NCBI GenBank assembly: GCA_950295325.1
Contig: OX485807.1
Span: 48,390,440-48,454,439, forward strand
Direction of reading: 5' to 3'
Source: Polytrichum commune
Lineage: Eukaryota; Streptophyta; Polytrichopsida; Polytrichales; Polytrichaceae
Length of the DNA stretch: 64,000 bases
Shown here: piece after piece, positions 47,727 to 59,992 of the stretch
How positions within the stretch are numbered: the stretch's first letter is position 1
Layout: each line of letters begins with the position of its first letter
Translations under genes and position numbers: made by a program
Notes under the pieces: model-generated
Told to the model about the DNA's origin: nothing
Database searches by the model: none
What the model saw: the letters and a program-made list of their open reading frames with translations, nothing else

Positions 47727-49457
47727 ATAAAGTTGTTCATTATGCAAGGATCTTAGGATATTATAATAAGAGTTTTAAAAACCTTCTTGAATAAGAATAT
47801 GCCTTATTTTTATACCTTATTTTTATACCTTATTTTTACAATTCATGCTCTTATAACTAGATTAACACTTTCATGCTTTATTATGAATTTAATATAAATT
47901 GTCAAAGCCTTATTTTGCCATTGACGCCTACTTATTATACGGGCAGCGCCATCCCAAGTACGTTTGTGACTCTAAATCATCATCACGGTGGACCATAAGC
48001 CAAAAGTAGAGAAAGTAGAGAAACAAAAGCTTGATATTGTGACGAAGGTGTTGGGATGTCGTTAATGGCATGTCATGGTCCTTACATCTAGCCTCTCATG
48101 ACGAGTCTGTGAGAGCAAAAGGAAAAAAATTTAAAAAATTATATATATATGTATGTAAGCCTTAAACCTAGTATCTTTTGACATACCCTCTCAATCCCCC
48201 CTTGTAGATAATTTGGGAGTTGCCACCCCGGGCCTAGCACGAGCTTCCCAATAGCCCAGCTAAAGCCCAAAAAAGAAGCCAAAGAATTAGAGAGGGAGAA
48301 ACCGAGACGCGGTTAATTGGGGCCCCTTATAACAACCATGTTGGTAAAGGGTACAAGCCATAATGATAAATACAAGGAGCCTCTCAACTGCCCTAGTATT
48401 TACAAAGTGTTTTTGAATCACCGTGGGCCTGATGTGAAATGGAGCTTTGTTGAATGAGGCCCTTGAATGAGGCCCTCAAGAATGAAGGGTGGGAGAAGTT
48501 TGTGGATAAATAAATAAAAACCTCTTTCATGGGGATGCACAACTTCCAAACCTATGAACCTGGCTTTGGAACATGCCATAGTGCATGTTGTGGTCAATAC
48601 CAAATGGTACAACACGGAGTCCATCTCTTATTGTTAGAAGTTCCTTCTCTTCATGGAGTATAACAAAAAGACGTAATATTTTGAAACTTCTACCGAGTCT
48701 ACAATTTTATCAATACGCGCAACCTCATTACTGCTACAAAACTAATTTGTAGCTGCATGGCATCAATTTAATGGCTTGAAATGTCACCAAAACTTCTCAT
48801 AATGTGCAAGTTTCAGCCCTGATTTTCATGACTCCGTGAGCGGTGTAATAAGGTAGCAGTGCCGTAAAGTAACACCCCTTCTTTTGGTGACACCTATTTT
48901 TCATCCTTAAACAACCAACAAGTGAGTGCAACATTGGCATCAAGTAAGTCATTGTTGAAAGTGATTAATCATATGCCACATCAAGTATAAAATAGCATCA
49001 CTTTGGCCATTCATAGTAGCGGTGTAAGAAGGATGCAAGATCGCTTTAAGGAGAGCACCAACTTTGACCAATCATAATAGCTAATCAAGGATCTATCCGT
49101 TCAACGGGTGATGTAAGATGTGATCCACAAAAGAGGGACAACAACTTCATTCAATAGAAGACTCCCACCCGCAATAAGGTGGAATTTGTGGTGATTCTCA
49201 CCTAGCAATCGAACATCAATGGACCCATCTAGTGCAGAGTAAAAGGCTCATTTCTTGAAACGATTTTGCAAACATCTGTAGGTTTGCAAATGAATTTATT
49301 AATTTTTGAAAAAATTGTGTAGATTTTTTATAGTTTGCAGATTAATGGAATTATTTTAAAAAGGTTCCAAGCCTCAAATAGCAAAAGTGTATGAAAGTGT
49401 GGCTTTCAGGCTAAACTACCTCAACCTCTGCGCCTCCCAATCGCAGCAAACATAAAA
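47727..49457. other. Gene-poor interval
   Basis: A 14-bp unit (CCTTATTTTTATA) is repeated three times at about 47802-47840. No gene recognised elsewhere; short frames are chance-like. Confidence 0.4.
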
Positions 49458-50165
49458 CACCCCCCTACAAACTCTTGGGGGTGTTAGATCCGGGCGGGGG
49501 TAGCCCTCCCGAGAAATTTTTGAACCCAACCGAAAATTGCTACCAACCCCACCCAACTTTGAAGAAAACATTGCCCTTGCATTCTTGAAGGCCGCTTGAC
49601 TACAAATCCCATATTGAGTGCACTTCACCTTCAAGGTCCAAAATCCAATATATATGTTCACTTCCATTGAGTAAATAAGCAATTGACTAGCATTTCATTA
49701 TCAAAGTGAAACCGCCAATAAAGCATGTAATTGACTTGGAAGTCAACAATATTACAAAACCCTCAGTTGCACTCAGGTTATAATTTTTGTGACTTACAAT
49801 TTGAAATTGTCTTTGTCATTCTAAAATGACACTTAAAATACTCTGCTGATTTATTATATATATTCTATAATTCTTTAGGTAATGTCGTCTACCTTCACAT
49901 TTATTCATATGCATTCAAACTAATTGAGTGTGATTGAATGTAATTAAGTCTACTCAATCTTATTTAATCCTAATTAATCCCCAATATATGTATGCTTACC
50001 AAATTAAGTGAACCGAATTAATTATAAATTTTAATTTTTTTAATAATTTAATTTTTGGAATTAATTTCAGTCAATTGATTCTAATAATTAGTTTCTGCAC
50101 TTATTTCTAGTTAATTAATTAACATAATTAATTAATTCTAGTTTGAATTAATTAATGAATGCGTA
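49458..50165. mobile_element. Foldback relative E2, left arm and centre
   Basis: Begins CACCCCCCTACAAACTCTTGGGGG and continues GGGCGGGGGTAGCC, the native terminus missing from E1's left side. It runs collinear with E1's left arm through CCTTGCATTCTTGAAGG, CACTTCACCTTCAAGG and AAAGCATGTAATTGACT, then the AT-rich centre. No inverted right arm follows; the element is truncated near 50165. Confidence 0.75.
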
Positions 50166-50315
50166 TGTGAAAGTTCGTCAGGGGGTGTTTAATATCGGCC
50201 CCCAATCGCACTCATACCTCCTTCATATCTTTAGAATAGAAATTCCACTAGCAGGTGGTAGTTCGAACACTCGCAACTATTTTTATTTGTTGCATTTTGC
50301 AGAAATGAATCCGAG

Positions 50316-50740
50316 TTGACGAAGGCCACAGTGCATAGAGCAGCTTGGACGTTAACAAAGAAGCCCCCTAAGTCACATACAAAGAATCCTAAAGAGAAAA
50401 TTGACGAAAGTCGGCCATGCATGCTTCATGAAATTCATATTGCAACATGCATAGTGCAGGTTGACTTGGAGGAGGTGGTTGAAGCCACGAGTTTCAAGGC
50501 TCTATTAGAGCTCATTCGTAATAACACAATCGACTCAACATGCTTCCTCTCATAACGAAAAAAAATGAACAATTGATAACGGACTGATCCACCCAAGTCC
50601 TTATATCTGATGAAGAAGATGAAATTGAAAATGAAGAAGAAGAAGATGATGATGATGATGATGATGATAACAATGATGATGACGATGATGATCTATCATC
50701 AGTGCCAGTTGAAAGTGAGGAAGCCGACTATACATGTTGA
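50316..50740 (+). pseudogene. Coding-like fragment with acidic C-terminus
   Basis: An 80-codon frame (50316-50555) rich in Lys, Thr and Glu is followed, in another frame at about 50606-50740, by ISDEEDEIENEEEE, a poly-Asp run and LSSVPVESEEADYTC then a stop. The poly-Asp part is a GAT microsatellite (about 50640-50697), but the ordered ends around it read like a true acidic protein tail. A frameshift or intron would be needed to join the pieces. The family is not recognised. Confidence 0.3.
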
Positions 50741-51024
50741 TTTTTAAGACTTTTAATTTCCTTGTGCAACAACATGAAAATATAAAACCAACTCAGAGCA
50801 ATACAACCACTTACATATTGTTTGGTTTTGTTTGAATGGATTTCTCTGTGGTTTAGAATGAATATACATGTCACACAGCTTTCTGGCTAGTTGAAGCTGG
50901 TTGAAAATGAGAGCTCTTGAAAAGTTAGCTAGCTAAAGCTAAGTAAGAAGAATTGACGCAACAGGGCTTCCCCTCAGAACGAAAAAGATGAACAATTGAT
51001 GACGGACTGATCCACCCAAGTCCT
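50542..51024. repeat. Direct repeat of ~60 bp, 424 bp apart
   Basis: GCTTCCTCTCATAACGAAAA...GGACTGATCCACCCAAGTCCTT at 50542-50602 recurs at 50966-51024 with about 90% identity. It flanks the acidic coding-like tail, so the interval could be a local duplication or an insertion with a long flanking repeat. Confidence 0.75.
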
Positions 51025-51212
51025 TTATTAAAATCTGAGCTTCTTAATGGCCACCAGCCAGTGACATTTGTTGGAAAGCGAGGCATTTGGAGGGATCAAA
51101 GACTTTTAAGATCTACAATTGGACTCAGAAGCCATGAGGACGTTTGTGTAGGACGTAAGACAGAGTAAGGCATTCAATATCACGTGTTTACTCCACAAAA
51201 ATACACGAACTA

Positions 51213-51610
51213 CACGAAACATGGTATTTAGTGTCACCAATTCTAATTGTCTTGCTCGATACTAACCGTAACCCGCCCGTGTAGCGTCACCGACACGAAA
51301 TGTAAACCTAACTAACATTATCCGTCATTCCGTGTAAAAACATTCGGGCGTTGGAGATTTACAATGTTGCATTTCTGTCCTTCGCGGAGTGATTTTTCAT
51401 CCAAATTTCAAGCATCAAAACAAAAATTCATTACAAACTTGTTATGATGCAGAATATATGAAACCTGGTTTCGATAATTGGCATGGATTTCATACACATT
51501 TCAATCATCCATGACAGTACTTGTAAACTTATTCATAAGAAGTGTCCTTAGAAAAGTTACCATAGTGACATAAAATACCATATGACGCTAAATACAATAT
51601 TTAATGCTGA
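51213..51610. mobile_element. MITE family D, long copy
   Basis: ACACGAAACATGGTATTTAGTGTCACC on the left, ACATAAAATACCATATGACGCTAAATACAATATTTA on the right. The body shares TTCATAAGAAGTGTC and AAAGTTACCATAGTGAC with 12497-12775 and 62680-63055. Confidence 0.7.
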
Positions 51611-52044
51611 TAAATTAGGTAACTAGAGTTGTTACAGTTTGAGGTACATTTTACCATTTGGTTTGATGTTTTCTAGCTACTCAGGGGCGACTCATGAGGG
51701 TTCATGGGTCACATTTTGTTTCTAAAAGATTAAGTAAATAAGTTCACACGCATAGCATCGTATAGATTCATAACAGTGTTATGTGAGACTAACAATATTC
51801 TGCAGAACACTGTGAGTCCCACATAACATTGTCATGGATCCAAATAATGTTATACCATGGCATTCTATCTGTTTAGAACCAAATTTTGGAATTTTCTTTG
51901 ATGTGAGTTCCTTTCCAATGTTGAGTGCTTGTAGCCCATTGGAAAAATGTTTATTAATTTGGATTGGTATTGGTGTCAATCTTATATTACAATTGTGCCT
52001 TTCAACAAAACCACCATAGACTCCTCAACTATGGTGAGTTGGAA

Positions 52045-52248
52045 TTGTTACATACAAGCTTACTTCTAATCTGTCGAAGATAAAAGTTGGGCCCTTCATA
52101 GGGTTTGTGGTTGATTCATCTCAAATGACTTGGAATAGTCTAATTTGGGGTCTTTAAAACTTGTTTTGGTGTCAAAACAATTAAAGGACAACCTTCGGGA
52201 CGTCATACTATTTCACGGTCTTTATGTTGGATGAATGAGAGGTATGCT
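52045..52248 (+). mobile_element. MITE family B copy
   Basis: Collinear with 16352-16548 (GTGGTTGATTCATCTCAAA, TTTGGGGTCTTTAAAACT, CAACCTTCGGGAC). The right end TTATGTTGGATGAATGAGAGGTA is well preserved; the left terminus is diverged. Confidence 0.65.
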
Positions 52249-52853
52249 TGTCTATGATGATTCTCTCTTGCCTTCAACTATAATGTGAAAACTCAAGTAC
52301 ATCATAATGTATCCTCAAATTAGAGAGGCAATTTAGTGAAGACCTATTCTTGATCAAATTATAACACTCAAGTATTACCATTATATGTCATGGCATTTAA
52401 ATATGTAGACAACAAACACCCCCCCCCCCCATCGAGCTTTGGTTTGGGGTTGTCAAAGACATATTAGTGAGAGCTGGAGAGTCTCGTGCCCAAGCTGGCC
52501 ATATTCTTTCGAAGGTTGCCCTTTCATGTCTAGCTCCTTCCTAATCTCAGTTTGCACACTGATCCTATAAGGGATGCATCAAATGTTGTGTGTCTCTTTT
52601 CCTATATATTGAAGCATTTTGCAACCACATCTTGCAAGCGATGTGCACGCTCATAGGCATAGTAGCTTAAATTACAACAAGTCAATTACAAGCTCACTAT
52701 TAACATGAAGTTAATCTTGCTTAACACGTGAATCTAACTTCCTCCTAACTTTGAGGTTCAGTTGCAAGTTGAATTATCCTTACCCTTAAGCCATTGCAAA
52801 TAACTTTTCAAACCGCATGTGGTGGCATGTGCAATTTGAGCACTCCATCCAAG

Positions 52854-53408
52854 GACCTAACTTGATCGAAAACTAGTGGGATCACTTCATAAGTACTGTA
52901 TATTAGCCCTCACCAATGCCAAGGAAAATCTCCCAAATCTTTTTCACCTCTAGGCAAGAGAATTTTAAACATGGTTACATTCAGTTAATCAGTAGGAGAA
53001 AACTTGTCCATTCCAATCATCCATTCCAACTAGTTTGTTGTAGCTCATGACAAAAAAATGCATAAATAAATCATTCTTTGTTGACAACTAGAGGTTTTTG
53101 GTTGCAATTTCTCCAACAAAAGTCACCACTTCACTAGTGACAACTTATAGTTAGATCATCTTGCATCCCATGAACGGCATTAGGTAAGCCTTCTACAGGT
53201 GTAGGCTTCCAATTAACAACCACAAGTGGCCAATCGTTACAACACCAACAAAGAAGCCTTCGGCAACACTTGGAGCAGTCATATCATGGCCTTGGTTGAT
53301 ACTCTGCCCACAGTAAGTAAGTTTTTAAGCCTCTTTGCTGCACTCTGCTTATTAGCAACCTGGTTCCCCTTGGTACTGAGCCAAAGAAAGCCACATGCGG
53401 CACGAGGA
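52854..53408. repeat. Second duplication, copy 1 (555 bp)
   Basis: Matches 62047-62600 almost throughout, from GACCTAACTTGATCG to CACGAGGA. It contains a 61-codon plus-strand frame (MANRYNTNKEAFG..., from 53226) kept open in both copies with very few changes, but the copies are too similar overall for this to indicate selection. Just right of it the LRR fragment begins. Confidence 0.93.
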
Positions 53409-53426
53409 AAATTTAATGCAAGCAAC

Positions 53427-53572
53427 AATTTCAAGCCCTTCCAACGCAGTCATGGGCATAGTGCTGATCAACCTCTCCAACCTCGGACGAGTACTAATTC
53501 TCAACTCTTTCAATTCCGGGAACAAACTCAAATCTGGTAGTTCTCTGCATCCCACTTCCCAAAGTGTCAAAG
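53427..53572 (-). pseudogene. Fragment of TNL LRR C-terminal region
   Basis: Matches the TNL at about 30599-30745, same strand. The peptide contains GCRELPDLSLFPELKEL and LERLISTMPMTALE. The ends are abrupt: AAAGTAAAAAAA on the right and non-LRR sequence on the left. About 146 bp, with small indels; not functional. Confidence 0.92.
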
Positions 53573-54884
53573 TAAAAAAACATCAATCACACTTATCTCT
53601 CAACTTCTATGACTATCTCACCTCATGTGAGTTTCTACGATGTCTCAACACTTCCACAATTGCCTTTCATTATTATAATTCTCTCACTTCTTAGAGATCA
53701 TAAATAATTTTCAATACCCACTCAATGTCCAACACATATGTCTATCTCATCTCATGTGAGTTTTTATGCAGGGGCCTCATCAACTCTCTCAATCGTAATT
53801 AATTTGATGATGTCTATGTTATCAATTACTTTGTCTCTACCTTGAATAACTAAGATGAAGGGTTGAGCTTGAAGCTCTTGTATTCCAAAATTATAAAGAT
53901 ACAAAGGACCTAGCTCTCGTGTAGCCTATCGTCGTGAATAAGGTAAGGTGTTCTAATTCTATTCCTAACTTTATATATAGTGAGAGGATGTGCCTAACAT
54001 GTGCCCCCCTCTTATATTACTTTATATTGTTATGTTTTTTGAGAAGATGAAGATAACTCTTCCGGAATCTTTAAAGAAAGCACGTATAATCCTCATCTTC
54101 TTTTATATTCAAAATGTGGTAGATTATGTTCTAATATTTACCTATCATTATCTGGGTTTGGAGGGATTTCCAAGGATATCCCAAGAAGTCATTTCTTGAC
54201 CCTTGCTTACTTCCACCTCCAGTTGCCTCACCTATGTGGCCTAGGTGAGTATTAATCACCATGGGGCTCCCTAATCCTAAGTGGCTTGCTACGTGGCTTA
54301 CTAATCTATCAAATAATCTCACTAATGTTTACTTGCCTCCTACATAGTCTATTAGTCTAAATTGGCTTACTAATTGCGGCCAATGAACTTCACGTAGTTT
54401 CGTGTTTTGCTAATTGGTAACCGGCCCGTAAGACCCCCTTAACCTTAATTACATAATCCTTCTTATGTGGTGATTATGGTGATTTTTATCTTGCATTGTT
54501 AATCGACACCCGTGGTAGTAGTCCGATAACCGTATTTTGGGCCCCAATACCCTCGGTGCGTTCGGGTTGTTATCTGGCCGATTGTGTGGCTAAGGTGGTA
54601 TGAAACCCGCCGCAGATGATTGTTGTCCGAGCTTCCTTTTCCATTTTTTGTGGTTCTCCTCTCTTTGTCGTTTGAGATTTGTGGTGAACAATGTTTGACA
54701 AATTTCATTGATGTTTGACTTCAAATCCAAAGTGTCATGTGACGTTTTTAAAAACAAAAATGAATGTCAATTGACATAATATACAATTTATTCTAAAATG
54801 CCACCTCAATTTTGGGTTACACAATATTTTGTAAAAAACAATACTTTGAATAATCAAAATATAAACTTAATCTGTAACAAAAAA
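53573..54884. other. Intergenic, no gene seen
   Basis: Contains two TCTCATCTCATGTGAGTTT-type blocks (about 53618 and 53745), a small direct duplication. No coding evidence. Confidence 0.4.
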
Positions 54885-55815
54885 AAAACTTTCAATCGAG
54901 CATAACTATTCATTTGTCTCCCATGTTTCTCCAAATGTTGAAGATGGTAGCCCAATCCATTGCATCCACTTCAAGCCCACAAAGGGTTACCCGCATAGGA
55001 GCATCAAGGGTCTTCAAGTAACCTATTGCCCAAGTGGCTCTTGATTGCATTTTGTTTGAAGAATCCTTGCTTAGAAATTGCTATACTTGATAAAATGAGT
55101 ATAATTTTCTGCCGAAGTTGCACAAGTTTAGGCCAATTTGTGTGCCATTCCTAGTTGCTACCACATATGCATCAAGCCTCAAATATTGTTTTGTTCTCAC
55201 ACTCATGTTGAAGTGTTTCCGTAAATTCTATGAGTTATCCCTTACACATGTCACTTTCTTCTTTAGTGTATTGAAACTTCAACAATATCCTTTTGAGTCC
55301 TAATTCGGTGTTTGTGTTTCGGTCACCATCATCACTTGGATAATTACGAGGGCTGAAAGATTTGGCTGCATTGAATATTGGACGGTTTGGGAAATGATCA
55401 TTCAAAGCATGAATATTATTTTGCACATAAGATGCACCCAATAATATGCATTGTTATAGTTCATTGGCCCGTCAAATGCCAATGCATGAATGATACGATC
55501 TCATGTATTGTTTTCATAACTCAACTGAACATTTCATATAGATTCCCTCAAGAACTTTCCCAAATTATTGCTTGTACGACCAAACATAGGTCCATTCCCG
55601 GATTAAAAATGACGTGATAAAATTGCAATAGTGATATCAATGGTTGCACTAATAGTTGTGATATCAACCATATCATATTGAAATTTGATATTCAATTTAT
55701 TCAACTCTTGTAAAACATCTACAAGCAAGTTCAAGTAAATGAAATTCAAAAGAACACATGATCTCATACCAATGCGGCTCTTCATCTTTGAATAATTCTA
55801 ATAATGTCGGCATGC
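54885..55815 (-). pseudogene. hAT transposase C-terminal remnant
   Basis: Minus-strand text read in shifting frames from 55815: LELFKDEEPHWYEIMCSFEF, then VDVLQELNKLNIKFQYDMVDIT...IDITIAILSRHF (to 55603), FGRTSNNLGKFLRES (about 55570-55530) and PRNYPSDDGDRNTNTELGLK (about 55350). It continues with ECENKTIFEA...EWHTNWPKLVQLRQKIILI (about 55200-55080) and FFKQNAIKSHLGNRLLKTLDAPMRVTLCG (about 55045-54965). The order and the WPKL...FxKQNxIKSxLxNRL signature match the C-terminal dimerisation region of hAT transposases related to animal ZNF862-like proteins. Stops and frameshifts make it non-functional. It adjoins the NBS pseudogene. Confidence 0.8.
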
Positions 55816-55920
55816 ACTGTTTGACAATCAAGCTCATATATTTAGTTGTTCAAATATTGATTTGTCAATAATCCATGGCTCACATGTGAATCAAAAGCCT
55901 TATGCATTGAAAATGTGTAC

Positions 55921-57037
55921 CTTTCTCTCCTCCAATAATGATAAGGACTTAGGCATCTATAAGCGGCGTGTACTATCCCCCGCTTCAACTCTTTCAATTT
56001 TGTGTCCCATGTCCCTTAAGTGGTCATGCATTATAAAGCGACCTCTTTCATCCACTGAAATGAGTGCCTTTTTTTTAAGATTCCGGACGCCCAACCTAGC
56101 CTCCCATTCTTGTGATCTCCAAATGCATATACCCATATCTTCTGACTCTCCAAGCAAAGCACATGCAATATCCAAAAACATCATTTTCTCTTTTTCTTCA
56201 AGAGAATCATAGTTGATTCGAAGACACTTCAAGATTTTCGTATCATCCAGTGTCCCACCGGAATTCAACTTGCTCTTCACATCCTCCCACAGATTCAAAT
56301 TCACCTCTCCCCTCAAGAGAGCTCCTCAAACTTTCAACACCAATGGAACTCCATAACATAGCTTACTGATCTCTGTCGCCACATCTTCATATTTTGCTCT
56401 GATTTCATAATCCCTTGCAAAGGAAAAAGATGTAAACACTCGTTTTGAATCTTCCATGTTCAACATTTTGACCTCATGAACATAAACCTCTTGTTGAGTG
56501 GGTTCAAATATGTTCGAAGCTTCAAACACACGCATGTCGCGTGACGTCACAATGCATACGCTACCATTTTTTAGCATCTTGCTTGTCATCGTGTAATTCA
56601 ACATCTTGACATTAGAAACATCATCCAAGACCACAACAACTTTTTTCTTGCTGAGGCTTTTTTCAAGAATAGGTTCCAACTGCGATTTGTTAGAATTCTT
56701 GCTCGTAAATGAACAAAGATTTTCCAACGTCCACTTTTGAATCTCTACCACTCCATCACCTCGAATTATCTTGTTTGTTACATCCTCAACATAACAACTT
56801 GCTTCGAATCTCTTCCACAATTGGTTATATAACTCTTTTGCCAAAGTCGACTTTCCGATTCCACCCATTCCCCACAAACCCAACGCATAAACTTTTTTCT
56901 CGAAGACTGGGCATTGAATCATGTTCTCGGCTACTTCTTTCACACCAACCATGTGTTCACCGACATCCAAAGGCAATGACTTGTTCGCCAATTCCAATAT
57001 TTTTTCAACAACCTTCGCTACCAAATCCACTTCCAAG
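55921..57037 (-). pseudogene. NBS exon pseudogene copied from the TNL
   Basis: Equivalent to TNL exon 3, with matching sequence extending into both flanking introns (about 55825-57085 against 33361-34620). P-loop GMGGIGKST, kinase-2 VVVVLDDV, GVPLVL, FLDIAC and MHDHLRDMG are all still legible. Two nonsense codons interrupt it: TGA at 56328-56326, just after PLVLKV where the TNL has tyrosine, and TAG at 55959-55957, where the TNL has tryptophan in STRRLWMP. No TIR exon lies upstream and no LRR exon downstream. The equivalent splice sites survive, so a transcript could still be spliced but would not encode a full NBS. Confidence 0.93.
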
Positions 57038-57085
57038 CTTCTACAAACAAGAAATTATGATAAAATTTAATTTGAGATAAGAATA

Positions 57086-57375
57086 GGGGATTGCTATTTC
57101 CACACCCTTTTTGGCTAGATTCACACCTTTTTGCCGGTTCGGTTGCCGTGTCACTGAGGCGCTATATATGAGATTCTTCATGGTGCATCCGGACCGTTGA
57201 TCCACCAAGGCCCATCCAAGGGCCTCAATGATCCTAGGTGGCGGTGGGGTGGGGGGCGGGGGTGGTGCTTGCCACCAAGGCGGGGTGGGGCCGTGGGCCT
57301 CATGTCTTTTTTGGGGAGGCCGGATTTAGGGTGGTGTCGGGCCTAGTGGCTAGGCGGGCCCAGTGGCTAGGCCTA
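57086..57375. other. GC-rich patch
   Basis: Between about 57190 and 57370 the sequence is rich in G (GGCGGTGGGGTGGGGGGCGGGGG) and unlike all its neighbours. GGGATTGCTATTTCCACACCC at 57088 may be the terminus of an insertion that broke the TNL-like intron. No gene. Confidence 0.4.
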
Positions 57376-57492
57376 CTTATTATATAACTAGTTGGTAACC
57401 CTTACTCTACTTACTAAATAACTAGTTGGTCACCCTTCCTCTACTTACTAAATGACTAGTTGGTTAGCCTTACTCTACTTACTAAATAACTA
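57376..57492. repeat. 34-bp tandem repeat, ~3.4 units
   Basis: The unit TTACTAAATAACTAGTTGGT...CTCTAC is repeated with a 34-bp period from TATTATATAACTAG to ACTAAATAACTACTG. It ends where copy 2 of the segmental duplication begins, so it marks the breakpoint. Confidence 0.88.
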
Positions 57493-57949
57493 CTGTAGTT
57501 ACAGATGAACTGGTTGAGTTTGAGAAATAACCGGTTTGAAGTTCACCAAGACTTGAGGAAAGTCACCCATCGTTCTAGAGGAGCCTATGGAATCTATCTG
57601 AGTCAAATTAATCAAGAAAAGCTCCGAAAGATCGTCACAACATGTAACTGCCGGTTGGATTTGGAAACACTAGGATTTTGACAGATTATGTCTAAAAATC
57701 TTCCCGGACATTGTGTTGGACTGCTCTTGTCTTCTTTGTGATGCTACTTTACCGATTATGGTATTTTGTGTCAGATGTGCGATATTGTCACTTAATATCC
57801 TATTTTGAGGCGTATGCTAGGTTACACTCAAGGATCAACAACTTCGTCCTTTAGTGTCACTTCATGACACTCAACGTTCAAGTGCGCTTATTAATACCTT
57901 CACATGAGTATGTTCAGTAGTGTCATGAGGTGTATGCTAATCTTACAAC

Positions 57950-58560
57950 AATGGTCTACAAGTTGACTACAATGTACATAATCGTCAAGAATGTCTTCCT
58001 CTTGCATACATAATTGTAAACACATGACTTGTCATTAGTACGCTCAATAATATCACCCCCTTGCCTGCTAAAAAGTAAAACTATCATCTCAAGCATTCCA
58101 ATGTGCTATGTTGAATGTCATGATGTACATGATTTTCACTTAAAAAGTTACTTATGTTGATAACTAGTGTCATATTGAAAAATAGCGGACGTGACACCTT
58201 TGAGACCTCTAGGGATCTAGTTTAGGCCCTTCGCAAGTAGTGTACTACAATGTTTATGGTATTTACTGTCACGCACATCACAATTTGCGAAGGGCTTAAA
58301 TTAGTTGCCTAGAGGTCTCAGAGTATCACGTCCTTTATTTGTCAATATGATGTTATTCGTCAACATAAGTAAAAAGTTATATTTACATTGTGACGTTGGA
58401 CGTAGCACTTTGGAATACTTGAACTGATGGTTTTGCGTTTTTGTATGCAAGGGGAAGATGCTATTGAACATTATAATGCCAAGTGTTAGTTGTGTCAACT
58501 TGTAAATCATTGTGTAACATACTAACGATTTATAAGTGCGTACGTTGAGTTAAAAGATTA
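57950..58560. mobile_element. Foldback element F, copy 2
   Basis: Duplicate of 6890-7490. The facing GAGACCTCTAGG blocks lie at about 58201 and 58310. Arms are preserved with few substitutions. Confidence 0.75.
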
Positions 58561-58974
58561 TAATATGGACCAATTTTGATAGACCTCGGGGTGGACCAAT
58601 TTTGATGAATACAATATGTACATTGCTTTCAAGAAGAGTCAACCACCAAAAAAAACAACAAGTTCTCGGTTGCATTGGATCTTTCAGAAAGCCCTCGTTC
58701 TTGAGAACAGTTAAAGGACCGTGCATTTATATGTGATCATTACACAGTAGGTGAAAGTGAGCAAAAATATTTCTGATGCGTCAATGAAAAAGGTATGTGG
58801 GCTTTATGTGGTTGCTCTTCTTGATTGAGGACCTATATTTGAGTGGTATATGGCAAGTCTATTAGTTTAAATTGTATATCATAAAGACACTTGTTAAGAT
58901 GAGATTGGATTATGTGCTCAAAGTATAGAGATCATTATAGGTTCAACAATTAACATAAATGAGAGGGTCTATGT

Positions 58975-59938
58975 GGTCACTTAGAGAGAACGAGACACTT
59001 CACTTTGACCTCTTATGATTGGCTTCTAATTTTCAAACGTAAAACAACAATCCTTTTTATTTGTAATTGTTGACCAGATCATGAGGCGATTTCCCAATCC
59101 GATCCAACGGCCATGATTGTTGATGGAGTTACGGTGCTCACAATAGGGCCACATATATATACCTTATATCATGTATTCTTGAAACAATGATGATGTCTTA
59201 TAGTTGCACTTTGCATGCATCCTATAACACGCACATGACCACCACCACCATATTATTCATATATTCAAGTTGGCATGCACAGAGGAACAAGAGTTGAATG
59301 CCAAGATGATTGTCTACGATGAGTGCAACATGCACCTATCACAAACCATGACTTATAATGAATTCTAGTGTATAGGTACACATCCAAGAGACCTAGAACT
59401 GTACACATCCAAAGAACTCGTTATAGGTCTTTTATGACTTCCAATTCATGAATTCAAAAGATATATACATTGACTCCAAAAAATAAAATAGCATCGAGCT
59501 TGACTCTTATGTTCCTCATTTGAATTTGCTAAACATGTTTGTGTAATATTTAATTTTCCATTGAAATATGTTGGCATCCCAAAAGCGTTCATAACAGGTG
59601 CATTGACATTAGTTTTGTGAATATTAGTGAGTTGTATTTGACTTTATTAATGGTTGCAAATTGCTAACAAATGCCATAGTATTGTAACATCAATGCACAT
59701 ATGTTATATTAAGCGTGTATTGGATTATTTGGAAGGCTAACATACGTGGCCCTATTGTGAGCACTTCCAACTCCACAAACATATACAACTGTTGGTTGAA
59801 TCAAGAATTGTCACATGCATAATTTTATCAATTTGGAACCTCAAAGATTGTCACTTCCAGTTTTAGAAGCACAGTTGAGATGCAAAAGCTAGAAGAGGCC
59901 AAAGTGAAGATCTTAATATGTCTAACCAATGACACAAG
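58975..59938. mobile_element. Foldback element G, copy 2
   Basis: Duplicate of 7905-8872, with the GCTCACAATAGGGCCAC blocks at about 59135 and, in complement, 59750. Confidence 0.7.
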
Positions 59939-59992
59939 CTTTCCCAAGTATGTAAAGTGTTGAACTTTTTGATGGATTCTGCATTGATTAGC

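Noticed and set aside
53226-53540. Conserved small protein MANRYNTNKEAFG...
   Set aside because: Conservation with 62418 is explained by the recent duplication of the whole 555-bp stretch, and the second half of the frame runs antisense through the LRR fragment.
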